A DNA stretch of 64,000 nt from Massilia rubra. Its GTDB lineage: Bacteria > Pseudomonadota > Gammaproteobacteria > Burkholderiales > Burkholderiaceae_D. This document shows, one piece after another, positions 35,884 to 45,501 of this stretch (within the stretch, counting starts at the first letter, position 1; every line of letters begins with the position of its first letter). The DNA lies in the NCBI RefSeq assembly GCF_011682065.1, contig NZ_VUYU01000004.1:1-64000 (forward strand). The letters run 5' to 3'. The notes under the pieces were generated by a model. It worked only from the letters and a program-made list of their open reading frames with translations, made no database searches and was not told where the DNA came from. The translations under genes were made by a program, and so were the position numbers.

Positions 35884-38058
35884 TTAAAATGAATCGACCC
35901 GGTCGGGATACACGGTGATGCTCAGCTGCTGCTCGACGGGATCGATCTTGCCTGCGGCCAGATCGGTCAGATCGGTGGTGCCGGTCTTGGTCGTCACGCG
36001 CGCTTTGACGATGCGCAAGGCGCATGCCTTGCCACTGTCGGCCGGCACCTTCCACACCACCTGGCCGCCATCCTTGGCGCTGTCGAGTTGTATCGCCTGG
36101 TTGAAGGTGCGATCCGCATCGCTGCTGCGGAAGGTGTATTCCACCCGTAGTTGCGCCTTGAGCACATCGGGGTCGAGTTGAAAAGCGATCGGGTTGACCA
36201 TGTCGCCGAGCGGGGAGGCGAAGGTGATCTCGCCCTGGCCATTTTTCAGTGTCACCGTCGTGGCCTTGCCCACGACGGACGACCCGGCCGTCAGGTTCAA
36301 GGTCAGTTGATAGCTGAGCTGCTTGTCCATGGCCTGGCCGAAGGCCTGGCTGATCGAGGCCGGCGTCTGGTCGCGGCTGAGCGCCACGCTCTTTTGCCAG
36401 TCGCCATACGTGAGCACCACGTGGGCGCTGCTGATCACATCCCATGGCAAGTCGACCGCGTTGAGTTTGACGCTGAGCACGCCGATGTCGATGCCCGAGA
36501 AGTCAAGATAGTTATTCCCGCTCTGGCTCGTGGCGGACGCCTTGTACGCCGGCGTGCCATCGGAATACGCCACCAGGTAGCTGTAGCGCACGTGCGTGTC
36601 CTTGCTGGTCTTGCCGAACGTGCCCTTATACTGTTTGCTGACCGGCTGCGGCTCGGCCGTCCGAAACTCGATGCTGGAGACATCATTGCCGGTCTCGTCG
36701 CGCAGTTTCTGGCCCGCGTAAGTGAGCTCCGTCACCACAAAACGGTCGACCATGCGGTTTTTCAGGCCGGCCACGTCGGGCGCCGCTACAGCGAGGTCGA
36801 CCTTGACGTAAGGAACGGCGTTCAGATCGATCAACTGGAACAGCTGCTTGGTGTCGCCCTTCACCAGGCCATTAAGTTTGGGCAACAGCGCCTGCGGATT
36901 CTTGGGCAGCGAGACGGCCTGGGTCAGCGTCATCACCCGCTTCTGCTCCATCTGCTGGTTGATCTGGCGCGCGCCGTTCACGTCCAGGTCGTTGAGGCTG
37001 ACATCGGGCAGCTTGGCCTTGAGCATGTCCTCAAGTTGCTTGCCGGCCCATTCGGTCAGCAGCTTTTGCACGCTGTCCTTGTCGTCTTTCGAGGCAACGG
37101 CAGGCAACACAATGTCGGTGCAACTGTTGACCGCATCGTTGTACTCCTTGCCGCGTACCACGTCCTCGCTGTAAGTCCGGCCCCACGAGCCGTTTCTGAC
37201 CTGGGTTTCGATGTCGAGCTTGGCGATGACGTCGTGTTTGAGCGTGACGGTGGCCTTGGCCTCCGGCAGCATGCCGTCGAACGTCACCTGGTAAGTCACG
37301 CTGATGACGCTGCTGCCGCCTTTGCTTTTGTCGTAGCCATCCGGTTTCGGGCTGCTGTCGTCGAGTTCCCAGCCGCCCAACGCTTGCCAGAACAGGGGCG
37401 CGCCCACCTCTTTGAGGTTGAACGTGACCACAGCCGCATTGCTGTTGAACAGCGACGGGGTGGTTTTCAGCAGGCCCGAACTAAAGGCCGGGTCGGATGC
37501 GGCATACGCTTGCGGGGTGTTGAATGCCTGCACCAGCACGGTTCCCGAGGTATACGGGACTGGCTTGATCTGGATGTTAATGTCGGGTAAGAACTGCGCC
37601 CAATCCTTGCTATCTTTGTTCCATACGGCCTTTTTCTTGTCTGCCGCATCAGCGGTCAAACCGAGTTCCGCTTTCAGCGCCGCCGCCTTCGCCACGCTTG
37701 CCGCGTCCGAAGAGTCCATCGCGACGCACAATTCCAAGGTCTTCTTGGCGATGTTGGAGGTGCTTTGGTCGCCCTTGATGGCATTGAGCAATATTGCCGT
37801 CACCTTAGGATCATCCACGTTCGGCATGGGCAGGCCGACCGTCATGCTGCAAATGCCGCCAGTCATGTCGGCGCCAAAAAACCAGGTCATGTTAAAGCTT
37901 GGAGCGCCTTGCCCATCCGGCAAGAACGTCGGTTTCTCGGCCATGGCATAAAACACGTTCTTGTCTTCGCTGTCCGGGTACAGGATATAGTCATTGAAGG
38001 TATTGTCGAAATCCCCGGGAACCTGTTTGACTGTGACTGCTGGCGAAATTGTTAACAT
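35884..38058 (-). CDS. Large unknown protein of the paralogous array
   Basis: 724 residues, the longest of the set. The N-terminal ILYPDSEDKNVFYAMAEKP (25-43), then GAPSFNMTWFFG (51-62), VPYTSGTV (167-174) and PSLFNSNAAV (201-210) define the motif series shared with the 697- and 604-residue proteins. The spacing between the first and last motif is larger here because of an Ala/Lys-rich helical insertion (~85-155). The ribosome site is a clear GGAGAG before ATG 38058. No signal peptide; function unknown. Confidence 0.7.
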   Translation of the reverse strand: MLTISPAVTVKQVPGDFDNTFNDYILYPDSEDKNVFYAMAEKPTFLPDGQGAPSFNMTWFFGADMTGGICSMTVGLPMPNVDDPKVTAILLNAIKGDQSTSNIAKKTLELCVAMDSSDAASVAKAAALKAELGLTADAADKKKAVWNKDSKDWAQFLPDINIQIKPVPYTSGTVLVQAFNTPQAYAASDPAFSSGLLKTTPSLFNSNAAVVTFNLKEVGAPLFWQALGGWELDDSSPKPDGYDKSKGGSSVISVTYQVTFDGMLPEAKATVTLKHDVIAKLDIETQVRNGSWGRTYSEDVVRGKEYNDAVNSCTDIVLPAVASKDDKDSVQKLLTEWAGKQLEDMLKAKLPDVSLNDLDVNGARQINQQMEQKRVMTLTQAVSLPKNPQALLPKLNGLVKGDTKQLFQLIDLNAVPYVKVDLAVAAPDVAGLKNRMVDRFVVTELTYAGQKLRDETGNDVSSIEFRTAEPQPVSKQYKGTFGKTSKDTHVRYSYLVAYSDGTPAYKASATSQSGNNYLDFSGIDIGVLSVKLNAVDLPWDVISSAHVVLTYGDWQKSVALSRDQTPASISQAFGQAMDKQLSYQLTLNLTAGSSVVGKATTVTLKNGQGEITFASPLGDMVNPIAFQLDPDVLKAQLRVEYTFRSSDADRTFNQAIQLDSAKDGGQVVWKVPADSGKACALRIVKARVTTKTGTTDLTDLAAGKIDPVEQQLSITVYPDRVDSF

Positions 38059-38105
38059 GCGCTACTCTCCTTCGGTTGGATGTGACATGGGTGAAAAACT
38101 GCCTC

Positions 38106-39050
38106 TTAGCGGCGCGGTTCGGGAATCGAACTTGCCGTTTCGGTGATCATGCGGGCGCCGTCATGGTCGGCAAACCATTGGCCAAGGTCGGCCGAGCCGC
38201 CGACCAGGAAGGTCGCGCGTTCCAGTCCCTGTTTGCCGACCTTGACCGGGAACGACTTCATGTAGATGGCGTCGGCGCCCATCTGCTGGACCTTGGCGAG
38301 CAGCGTGTCGGCCAGCGTGGCAAACAGCGCCGACGTGGCGTCGTCGCGCGCTTCCTGCGAGACGTTGGGCGTGTCGTGGTTGGCCACGGACAGTTGGCCG
38401 GCCGCGACGGCGGCCCGCACGGCGGCGCCGCACGCGGCCAGGGTGGGTGGCGCCGGCGGCGGGCTTTCCTTTTTCTTGCCGAACAAGCCGCCGGACGCTG
38501 GCGCTGCCTTCGGCGCCAGGGACTGCAGCGCGGCCGCCAGGTCGCCGCTGATCTCCACGCGGGCCACCTCGTCGAGGGTCAGCGTGCCCTCGTACTTCAG
38601 CGTCAGCACGCCCGCTTCGCCGCGAAAGGCACGCAGCGCCGCAGCCTTTTCGCTCGTGGTCAGCGTCTCGCTGAAGACCGCGCGATTGGCCGCCGTTGCC
38701 GACGCCGGCTGCGGGCCGATGGCATGCGCCGCCTGCGCGTCGGCGTGCAGCGTGAGCGTGGCCGTCACATCGGACAACTCGGCACTGGTCAGCGTGACTG
38801 CGCCGAGCTTTGGATAGCGCTGTGCGATGCTGGCCAGAACCGCATCCAGATCGCTCGCCTCGGCGCGCCAGACGCTTTGCAGCGACAACACGGCGCCGTT
38901 GGCGCTGGCGAGCAGCGCTGGCTTGGCGCTGTCCTGGCTGGTTTCAATGGTTGGCGGTCCGGGGAGGACGGCGAAGTTGCCGCCGCCGTCCGGACCGACG
39001 GGAAAGCAATACAGTGCGTCGACATAAAAGCCTTGCGGTAGCTGGTTCAT
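38106..39050 (-). CDS. Unknown protein of the minus-strand array
   Basis: 314 residues. The N-terminus (FYVDALYCFPVGPDGGGNFAVLPG) begins with the same kind of aromatic/Pro/Gly pattern as the larger array proteins, but the later motifs are absent. The centre has helical Ala-rich segments and a short proline-rich break (ESPPPAPPTLA). Its ATG overlaps the stop of the upstream 614-residue gene, with AAGGAG as ribosome site. No signal peptide; not recognised. Confidence 0.65.
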   Translation of the reverse strand: MNQLPQGFYVDALYCFPVGPDGGGNFAVLPGPPTIETSQDSAKPALLASANGAVLSLQSVWRAEASDLDAVLASIAQRYPKLGAVTLTSAELSDVTATLTLHADAQAAHAIGPQPASATAANRAVFSETLTTSEKAAALRAFRGEAGVLTLKYEGTLTLDEVARVEISGDLAAALQSLAPKAAPASGGLFGKKKESPPPAPPTLAACGAAVRAAVAAGQLSVANHDTPNVSQEARDDATSALFATLADTLLAKVQQMGADAIYMKSFPVKVGKQGLERATFLVGGSADLGQWFADHDGARMITETASSIPEPRR

Positions 39051-40891
39051 GAGGCGAGTTCTCCTTGGGGTGAGGGCATTGCTTCGGCGCGGGCGCCATC
39101 GTCATACATGCCGATGACCAGTGCGCACTCTGGCGGGAGGAAGGCGGACCATGGCGCCGGTGCGTCTTCCTGATCGCTGTACACGCGAAAGCGATAGCGG
39201 TTGTTGAACATGCTGCTGGCGAAATAATTCAATTGGCTGGTGGGCATGGCCGTCGAAAATTCCAGCAATACGGAATTGGCGTCGGCGCTTTCTGGCAAAA
39301 ATTCCAGCTGCACGCAGGTGGTGCCGGCGTGAAAGCGCACTTCGACCGGCACCGCCTGCGGTCCGTACTGACTGAACGCCGTCGGTTCCAGCGTCACCGA
39401 GTGGCATGGCAGGTCGAGCGTGATGGTGTGCGCGGGGTTGGTTCTGTTGTGCGCGACGACGCACAGGCGCGCCGCGTCGGCCGTGGCGCAGACGAGGAAG
39501 GAGGCGCTGGGGCAGTTGCGCTCCAGGGTCGCCGCCAGGCGGCCCGGGTCCGCCGCCACGCCGCGCAATCCGACTGTCACGACGGCTTCTTCCAGCAGGG
39601 CCGCCGTGGCGCTCACCGTCACGATGCGCATCGGCGAGGGGAGCGCGCCGGCGTCGATGAACAGGTAGTCGTCGCTGCCATCGCGCCAAGGCCCATCGAT
39701 GACGTCGTCGTACTGGACCACCGTCAGGCTGACGCGATACGGTTGCTTCGATTCCACGCGGGCATAGCGCAAGTCGAGGCATGCGGCTTGCGGCTGTGAC
39801 GGATACAGGTCAAGCGAGTACGGGGTTGCTGTGCCGGAGGCGGCTTCGGCGGCGGCCACTTGCAGGTTGACGGTAATCTGTTCGCAATTGCGCAACTGCT
39901 CGGGTATTCCAGAAGCGAGCGTCACCCGCCGCGTCAGCAGTTGATCGGGTAGCCGTGGAATGCGCGTAAACGTGGTCACCTTATCGCGCGTCACGCTGCT
40001 CTTGAGAACACTGAACGGGTCGTAGCGCAGCGCTACCGGCACGGCGGCGAGGCACGGTGTGCGCAGGTCCCAATGCGTGCTAGCGGCCACGCCGGGGGCG
40101 GGCAGGTCAAGGCTGATATACGGCCCGTCGTCGATACGGCGGCAAGGCATATAGCGGCCGAACGCCAGGCGCAGGCGCGCCGCCAGTGCCAGCGCGAGCT
40201 GCGGCGCGGCCGCGCCCCCAACGGCGGCGCTGAAGGTGAACAGGCCACTGGGCGGGGCGGTCAGATACCTGATCAACGCGGCAAACGGCATGCCCGCGCC
40301 GTTGCCGTCCAGGGCCTGTCGCAATGCCCGCAGCGTGGCTCCGGTGTCGAAGCGCACCTGGAGATCGAGGCGCGGGAGCACGGCGGCCACTTCGCATTCG
40401 ATGGCGGCGCGCACCACGGTCAGGTTGCCTTGGTCCAGGGCACCGTAAAACAAGAGCGCGGTGTCCGCCGGGAGGCGGGCATTGAGCGTGGCGCGCCCGG
40501 CGTCTTGCCACGCGAACGGGGCCGAGACATGGGTGTCGTTCAGTTCAAAGTGCACATGGCAGCCAGTGGTGAATGTGCACGGCAGCAGCGCCGCGCCGCT
40601 GCCGGCCGCCTTGAGCGCCTCGCAGGCCGGGGCCAGGTCGCAGCTCTTTTCCAGGCCCATGGTCAGCATGGCGTACTGGCACTCGTCCGCACTTTCAATA
40701 TTTTGATCGGAAATGAATTCGAGGTGGAAGTCGGGCGTGCCGTCCAACTTGCTCGCCAGGCGAGCCGCCTTTGGCACGGCAAAACGCAGGCCCGGATTGT
40801 CATAGGCGCCCAGCAAATCAAAGTTTTCCGTCCTGATGATGCTTTGCCAGTCGGGCATCCCTTGGGCGGCAGTCATTATTGGTGAGTCCAT
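39047..40891 (-). CDS. Large unknown protein, first gene of the minus-strand array
   Basis: 614 residues, soluble and beta-rich. The segment NPGLRFAVPKAARLASKLDG followed by TPDFHLEFISDQ corresponds to the FYxxPxxPxxA...G-x-P module of the other array members. A later stretch resembles them only in composition. It is the 5' gene of the run, so its promoter should lie in 40892-41476, facing away from the radical-SAM operon. AGGAAC precedes ATG 40891. No function can be assigned. Confidence 0.68.
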   Translation of the reverse strand: MDSPIMTAAQGMPDWQSIIRTENFDLLGAYDNPGLRFAVPKAARLASKLDGTPDFHLEFISDQNIESADECQYAMLTMGLEKSCDLAPACEALKAAGSGAALLPCTFTTGCHVHFELNDTHVSAPFAWQDAGRATLNARLPADTALLFYGALDQGNLTVVRAAIECEVAAVLPRLDLQVRFDTGATLRALRQALDGNGAGMPFAALIRYLTAPPSGLFTFSAAVGGAAAPQLALALAARLRLAFGRYMPCRRIDDGPYISLDLPAPGVAASTHWDLRTPCLAAVPVALRYDPFSVLKSSVTRDKVTTFTRIPRLPDQLLTRRVTLASGIPEQLRNCEQITVNLQVAAAEAASGTATPYSLDLYPSQPQAACLDLRYARVESKQPYRVSLTVVQYDDVIDGPWRDGSDDYLFIDAGALPSPMRIVTVSATAALLEEAVVTVGLRGVAADPGRLAATLERNCPSASFLVCATADAARLCVVAHNRTNPAHTITLDLPCHSVTLEPTAFSQYGPQAVPVEVRFHAGTTCVQLEFLPESADANSVLLEFSTAMPTSQLNYFASSMFNNRYRFRVYSDQEDAPAPWSAFLPPECALVIGMYDDGARAEAMPSPQGELAS

Positions 40892-41476
40892 GGTCGTTCC
40901 TGCCGCGTGAGCGGGGTGAGTGACATCAGCGGATGCCGGGCGTGGGTCGGAAGGTCGTTGACTACGGTGCGTAACTGGTGATGAAGCGGACCCGGCCTAT
41001 GCCATGGGTGACGTGTTCATTCACTGTACGGAGGCGACGCCGGGCGGATAAGTATCAGGCTGTTACATGTGGGGACGGGGCGCGCCGGGCGCATGAGCGG
41101 CAACCGCTTCCTGCCGCGGCGCCGCTCGACCCTGACAGATCGGATGCTGGCCACGCGCTGGCCTGGAACGGTCGCGCGCCGGGCAAAGGGGGCAGTTAGC
41201 CGAATTGCCCATTGCGCATAAATGGCCGTCAATTATCGGCGGGAGAAAATGTAGCGCCGCCACCCTGATTTTTTGGAAACCCTACTACAACGCTTGGCCA
41301 TCGAAATATTTTTTAAACAGGCAAGATTTTTATGTTCTAATATTTACAAGGAGACATTCAAAGAACAGGCGCACGTTTCAACGGCGATGCCTGTCGCGGA
41401 TGTGCTGGATCGTCTATTCAATTTGCCGGGGATCTTATGCATCGTGTATTCGTATACTTCGTGCCAGGATGCAGCC
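40892..41476. other. Divergent intergenic region between the unknown array and the radical-SAM operon
   Basis: About 585 bases, with no gene that I would keep. The left 370 bases are GC-rich; from about 41265 the sequence turns AT-rich (runs of T around 41267 and 41313-41335, then a TAATAT-like box near 41339), typical of a promoter in this genome. An AAGGAG near 41349 is not followed by a close ATG. It probably drives the + strand operon starting at 41477, and its other side the minus-strand array. I could not fix -35/-10 boxes. Confidence 0.45.
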
Positions 41477-42340
41477 ATGAATAAGATCCGGGGAATATTC
41501 TCCGGACCGGCAGTCAAAGTCGCGGTGATCCAGCTATGCATACTTCATAATCAAACCGAAAAGAACCTGGAAGCCGCGGTCAAGCTGATCCACGAAGCCA
41601 AACTGGCCTCGCCCGACATCGTCTGCCTGCCCGCCGCATTCGCCACCGGCTTGAACTTTCCCTCCTTGAAACGCGATGCGCAAACCATCGACGGCCCTAT
41701 CGTCACCACCCTGCGGGCGCTGGCGGCGTCGCTCGGCATTGCGCTGGTGTTCGGCTTGCTCGAACGCGACGGCAACGATATTTACGATGCGGCCGTGTAT
41801 ATAGACGAATCCGGCACAATTGCCGGGAGCTATAGAAGAAACAGTATCTGGGATGGCGAGCGCGATTATATTTCGCGCGGCGATCCGGCCCCGCTTATCG
41901 ATAGCAAGCATGGCAAGATCGGATTACTGGTAAGTTATGATGTACGTTTCCCGGAGGCATCAAGGGGGTATTTCACAGAGAATGTCGATATCATTATCTG
42001 TGTCGCCAGCCTGTTCCATATTTATGGTTTTGCAGTCGAATCTTTATGCCGCGCCAGGGCCGCCGATAATGCCTGCTATTTCGTCTTTTGCAGTTGTGTT
42101 GGTGAAAATGGTTTTGCCATGCTGGAATATATGGGTGGCAGCCTGATCGCCGATGGAACGGTGATGAAAGTCGACGAGAATCGCGAACTCGACTTGCTCG
42201 CCCGCGCAGGCCAAAGGCAGCAAATCGTGCATGCCGACCTCTTGATCCGCCGCAAAAACAAGATCGGCAAGGAACTTCCCTACAAAGCCGACTATCTCGA
42301 CAATTGGCAGCGGCCCGCGCACGGGGAATTGCAGGCATGA
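41477..42340 (+). CDS. Nitrilase-fold protein lacking the catalytic triad
   Basis: 287 residues of the carbon-nitrogen hydrolase fold, recognisable from VKVAVIQL at the start, DIVCLPAAFATG, and GLLVSYDVRFPE. All three catalytic positions differ from active nitrilases: the Glu of LPE is Ala (LPAAF), the Lys of YRK is Arg (YRRNSIW), and the Cys of CYD is Ser (VSYD). It is therefore unlikely to hydrolyse nitriles or amides by the usual mechanism. The start was placed at ATG 41477 to match the 288-residue paralogue at 46398; in-frame starts upstream to 41273 are possible. Its stop overlaps the ABC permease start. It may be a structural partner or a transferase using the fold for amide chemistry. 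Confidence 0.8.
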   Translation: MNKIRGIFSGPAVKVAVIQLCILHNQTEKNLEAAVKLIHEAKLASPDIVCLPAAFATGLNFPSLKRDAQTIDGPIVTTLRALAASLGIALVFGLLERDGNDIYDAAVYIDESGTIAGSYRRNSIWDGERDYISRGDPAPLIDSKHGKIGLLVSYDVRFPEASRGYFTENVDIIICVASLFHIYGFAVESLCRARAADNACYFVFCSCVGENGFAMLEYMGGSLIADGTVMKVDENRELDLLARAGQRQQIVHADLLIRRKNKIGKELPYKADYLDNWQRPAHGELQA

Positions 42341-43128
42341 ACGAGTTCGCGCCAAGCCGCGCCATGTCGTGCCGCTTATGGCTGATCGACCTGTACCGCC
42401 AGATCTATTGGGACATGGTGCAGTTCTTCCGCTATCGCCTGATCGTCGTCTCCACCATGCTGACCTCGGTCTCCATGGTCCTGTCCTTCGGCTTCGGCAC
42501 CTCGCACGTGCAGGCCATGGGGCAGGGCGGATCGAGCTACTTCGCCTTTGCCCTGCCCGGCATCGTGGGGGTCGGCATCATGTTCAGCTGCACCTACACC
42601 ATCGGCTACGCCTTCATCGTCGACCACAACCGCCGCGCGATGGAAGATATCGTCCTCTCGCCGCTGTCGTATGGCGGCTTTCTGCTGGGCCGCCTGATCG
42701 GGATGATGCTCAAATGCTCCCTGCAGTTCATCGCGGTCTTGCTGCTGGCGTCATGGATGTTCGGCGTCCACGTGGGCTTGCCGTGGCGCCTGCTGCTTGG
42801 CTTTGTCAGCGCCTGCCTGTTCTTCGGGGGCTTCGGCATCGTCGTGGCCTGCTTTACCAATGAAGTCTCGTTTGCCAGCGTGGTCAACCTGGTGCTGATA
42901 CCGCTGACCTATATGTGCGGCGTGTTCTTCCCGCTCGAAAATTTCGGCTCGGCCCAATCGCTGATTTCGTGGCTGCCGCTCTCGGCCCAGGTCGACGTGC
43001 TGCGCTCGGCCATTTCGGGGGCGGCCGCCACCAGTTTCGCCCATAGCGCCGGCTTGTCGCTCGTGTACGCCGTGCTCATGATGGGAGGGGCGCTGTATGT
43101 TTTCAAGCACCGTGTCACCCGCCGCTAG
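42337..43128 (+). CDS. ABC-2 type transporter permease
   Basis: 263 residues, six predicted membrane helices (e.g. LIVVSTMLTSVSMVLSFGFG; FALPGIVGVGIMFSCTYTIG; SVVNLVLIPLTYMCGVFFPL). The sequence LTYMCGVFFPLENF and the overall layout are those of the ABC-2/NodJ-DrrB class that exports drugs or polysaccharides. The start at 42337 was chosen from the four-base overlap with the upstream gene. It is followed by its ATPase, whose start lies 32 bases inside this gene, so a DrrAB-like two-component exporter is formed. It likely exports the product of this locus across the inner membrane. Confidence 0.9.
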   Translation: MNEFAPSRAMSCRLWLIDLYRQIYWDMVQFFRYRLIVVSTMLTSVSMVLSFGFGTSHVQAMGQGGSSYFAFALPGIVGVGIMFSCTYTIGYAFIVDHNRRAMEDIVLSPLSYGGFLLGRLIGMMLKCSLQFIAVLLLASWMFGVHVGLPWRLLLGFVSACLFFGGFGIVVACFTNEVSFASVVNLVLIPLTYMCGVFFPLENFGSAQSLISWLPLSAQVDVLRSAISGAAATSFAHSAGLSLVYAVLMMGGALYVFKHRVTRR

Positions 43129-44101
43129 CCTGCCAGCCGCCGTTCCGGCAGCGGGCGTGGCGCCTGTGCTGGAGGTGTGCGGCTTGCGCGCGGCGATCAA
43201 CCAGCGCTTCGCCATCGCGGGCGTCGACTTTAGCCTGGGCCGCGGCGAGACCATCGCCATCATCGGCCGCAACGGTTCGGGAAAATCGTCGCTGCTGCGT
43301 TTGCTGTCCGGCCTGGCAAGTCCGGACGCGGGAACGGTGCGCATCGCCGGCCATGCCAGCACCGACTGGAACAAGACCGCGCGCCATCTGGGACTGGTGC
43401 AGCAATCGAAGGAAATGCCGGCCCACACCACGGTCGGCGAGTATGTCTTGCAGCAGATCGACCTGCGCCGCGCGCGTCGCGACAGCGCACCGCGCTTGCT
43501 GGCCATGGCCGGCCTGAGCGATTTTCTCAAGCACGATGTGGCGGCTTTGTCAGGCGGCAACCGGCGCAAGCTGCACATCCTGTGCGCGCTGGCACACGGT
43601 CCCGACCTGCTGTTGGCCGACGAGCCTTGCGCCGGCCTCGATGCGCAGTTCCAGAGCGACGTGATCGACTATTTGAACGAGCTCAAACAGCAACTGGGCA
43701 TGAGCATGGTGATCGCCACCCATCAGCTGGAAGAAGTCGAGGCGCTGGCCGACCTGGTCGGCGTGATGGAGGGCGGGCGCCTGGTGCGCCTCGAACGGCG
43801 CAACCGGGAACACAGCGCGGACAGCCCCGCGAGCGACACATTGGCGCTCGACTTCGCCGACCGCACGCTGGTGGCGCAGCAGTGGACCCGCCTGGCCAGC
43901 CTGTTGCACGCGCTGCCTTACGTGGTCGATGCCACGCGCGAGGGCGAACGGGTGGCACTACGCTGCCGCAGCGGCGACGTGGCGCTGCTGTCGAGGACGG
44001 TCGGCGCGCTCGCCGAGCACGAAATTCATCTTCGCAACATCAAGTGGGCCGAGCCCGGAATGAAGGAATTGATTCAGGGGCGTGGCATGGGCGATCGCTA
44101 G
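43097..44101 (+). CDS. ABC transporter ATP-binding protein, DrrA-like
   Basis: 334 residues. Walker A GRNGSGKSS, Q-loop LVQQSKEM, signature LSGGNRRKL, Walker B LLLADEP, and the H-loop in VIATHQLEEV are all present. The last ~100 residues form the C-terminal extension common in drug-exporting ATPases of the DrrA/CcmA group. The N-terminal Ala/Pro-rich leader before the first strand is long, so the start may be a few codons later. It powers the ABC-2 permease encoded immediately upstream. Confidence 0.92.
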   Translation: MFSSTVSPAASLPAAVPAAGVAPVLEVCGLRAAINQRFAIAGVDFSLGRGETIAIIGRNGSGKSSLLRLLSGLASPDAGTVRIAGHASTDWNKTARHLGLVQQSKEMPAHTTVGEYVLQQIDLRRARRDSAPRLLAMAGLSDFLKHDVAALSGGNRRKLHILCALAHGPDLLLADEPCAGLDAQFQSDVIDYLNELKQQLGMSMVIATHQLEEVEALADLVGVMEGGRLVRLERRNREHSADSPASDTLALDFADRTLVAQQWTRLASLLHALPYVVDATREGERVALRCRSGDVALLSRTVGALAEHEIHLRNIKWAEPGMKELIQGRGMGDR

Positions 44102-44160
44102 CAGAGAGCAGTGCGGTCGGAATAGTGGACGGTCGTGTAGCAAACAACGAGGAGAGGCCT

Positions 44161-45480
44161 GTGATCAGCAATAACCGGGATTTGCCGTTTTGGAAAGAAT
44201 ATCCAGAGCGGGACAGCGAATGGGTTCGGCAATATCCGACCAAGCACGTTGCGGTTTCCGAAGAAGATGTGTTTCGCAAAGAGCCGATGGGCTTTTATGT
44301 CCATATCCCGTTTTGCAACCGGCTCTGTTTCAGCTGCCCCTACATCAAGCACCAGACCGACAAGAGCGTCACCCAGCGCTACGTCGATGCCTTGAAAAAG
44401 GAAATGTCGAACTATGCCGCGCGGCCGTATGTGAAAGAGCACCAGCTGACGGTCGGCTACATCGGCGGCGGCACCCCGACCGCGCTCAGCACCGAGCAAC
44501 TGGTCGACCTGCTGACCCATATGAAGGCCGAGTTCGACATGAAGCCGGGCCTGGAAATCTCCACCGAATCGACCCCGCTCGATATCTCGGAACAAAAGGC
44601 CAGCGCGCTGCTCGAGCATGGCGTGAACCGCATCAGCCTGGGCGTGCAAACCTTCATCGACCAGGAACTCGAAGACCTCGGCAGGGCCGGCAACGCGGCC
44701 ATGATCATCGATGCGATCAAGATGCTGCAACGGATCGGCGTGCCGCGCATCAATATCGACCTGATGCATGGCCTGAACGGGCAAACCATGGAAAGCTGGC
44801 ATCAAAGCCTGCAGACCGCGGTCGACCTGGGCGTCTCCAGCGTGTCCTTCTATACCTATATGGAGTTCGCCCAGATCAGCACCAAGCGGCGCAAGCTGCC
44901 GCCCGTGCCGCCGCGCGAAACAGTCGACGAGATGTTCATCTACGCCGCCGAATTCCTGACCAGGAATGGCTACGAAGGCTACTTCGGCGACTGCTTCGCC
45001 TTGCCGGGCCAGCGGCCGGCCTACGGCAGCGTCACCTGGACCGAGGAATTCCCGATCATCCCGATGGGTCCCACCGCGACCGGGCACTTGAAGGATTACT
45101 GGTATTTCAACGAACCGAGCATCGAGCTGTATATCGAGGCCGTCAATGCCGGCCGCCTGCCGATCGCCATGGGCAAGCAGATCAGCGCGGAAGAATCGCT
45201 GCGTCGCGCCGTGATGCTGGGCATCAAATCGTCGCGCCTGGACCGCCAGCGTTTTCGCGAGCTGCACGGGGTCGACTTCGCCCACCTGTTCCCGGAAGAA
45301 ATCGCCGACCTGCAAGCGAAGGGCCTGGTGCGCCTGACCGATGAGGCCATGGAAGTGGTGGGGCCGAAGGGCTGGTACTACATGGACAACATTTCCAAGG
45401 CGTTCTATTCGAAGGAATTCCGGCGCTACCCGCAACACCTGGGCGCCAATATTTCTCCCTTCATCATCAAGGCCGCCTGA
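44161..45480 (+). CDS. HemN-like radical SAM enzyme, candidate cyclopropane/methylene-forming
   Basis: 439 residues. The radical SAM cluster site is CNRLCFSC (CxxxCxxC), followed by the GGGTP motif in GYIGGGTPTAL, and the C-terminal HemN domain (ESLRRAVMLGIK, then LVRLTDEAMEVVG). True HemN proteins have a fourth cysteine after CxxC; here that position is a Pro-Tyr pair. HemN-like enzymes bind two SAM molecules and can produce a SAM-methylene radical. In CC-1065 biosynthesis C10P does so together with methyltransferase C10Q to close a cyclopropane ring, and YtkT is the yatakemycin counterpart. Here a methyltransferase gene follows after 21 bases. The GTG start at 44161 is preceded by GAGGAG. 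Coproporphyrinogen oxidation is very unlikely given the context. Confidence 0.88.
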   Translation: MISNNRDLPFWKEYPERDSEWVRQYPTKHVAVSEEDVFRKEPMGFYVHIPFCNRLCFSCPYIKHQTDKSVTQRYVDALKKEMSNYAARPYVKEHQLTVGYIGGGTPTALSTEQLVDLLTHMKAEFDMKPGLEISTESTPLDISEQKASALLEHGVNRISLGVQTFIDQELEDLGRAGNAAMIIDAIKMLQRIGVPRINIDLMHGLNGQTMESWHQSLQTAVDLGVSSVSFYTYMEFAQISTKRRKLPPVPPRETVDEMFIYAAEFLTRNGYEGYFGDCFALPGQRPAYGSVTWTEEFPIIPMGPTATGHLKDYWYFNEPSIELYIEAVNAGRLPIAMGKQISAEESLRRAVMLGIKSSRLDRQRFRELHGVDFAHLFPEEIADLQAKGLVRLTDEAMEVVGPKGWYYMDNISKAFYSKEFRRYPQHLGANISPFIIKAA

Positions 45481-45501
45481 TTCCACAAGGAGCACACCAA
45501 C

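Noticed and set aside
40978-41232. Short ORFs in the divergent region
   Set aside because: They overlap each other on both strands, lack ribosome sites and have shadow-like composition.
44161-45480. Coproporphyrinogen III oxidase HemN
   Set aside because: The fourth cysteine of HemN is replaced and the gene is inside an operon of secondary-metabolism and resistance genes.
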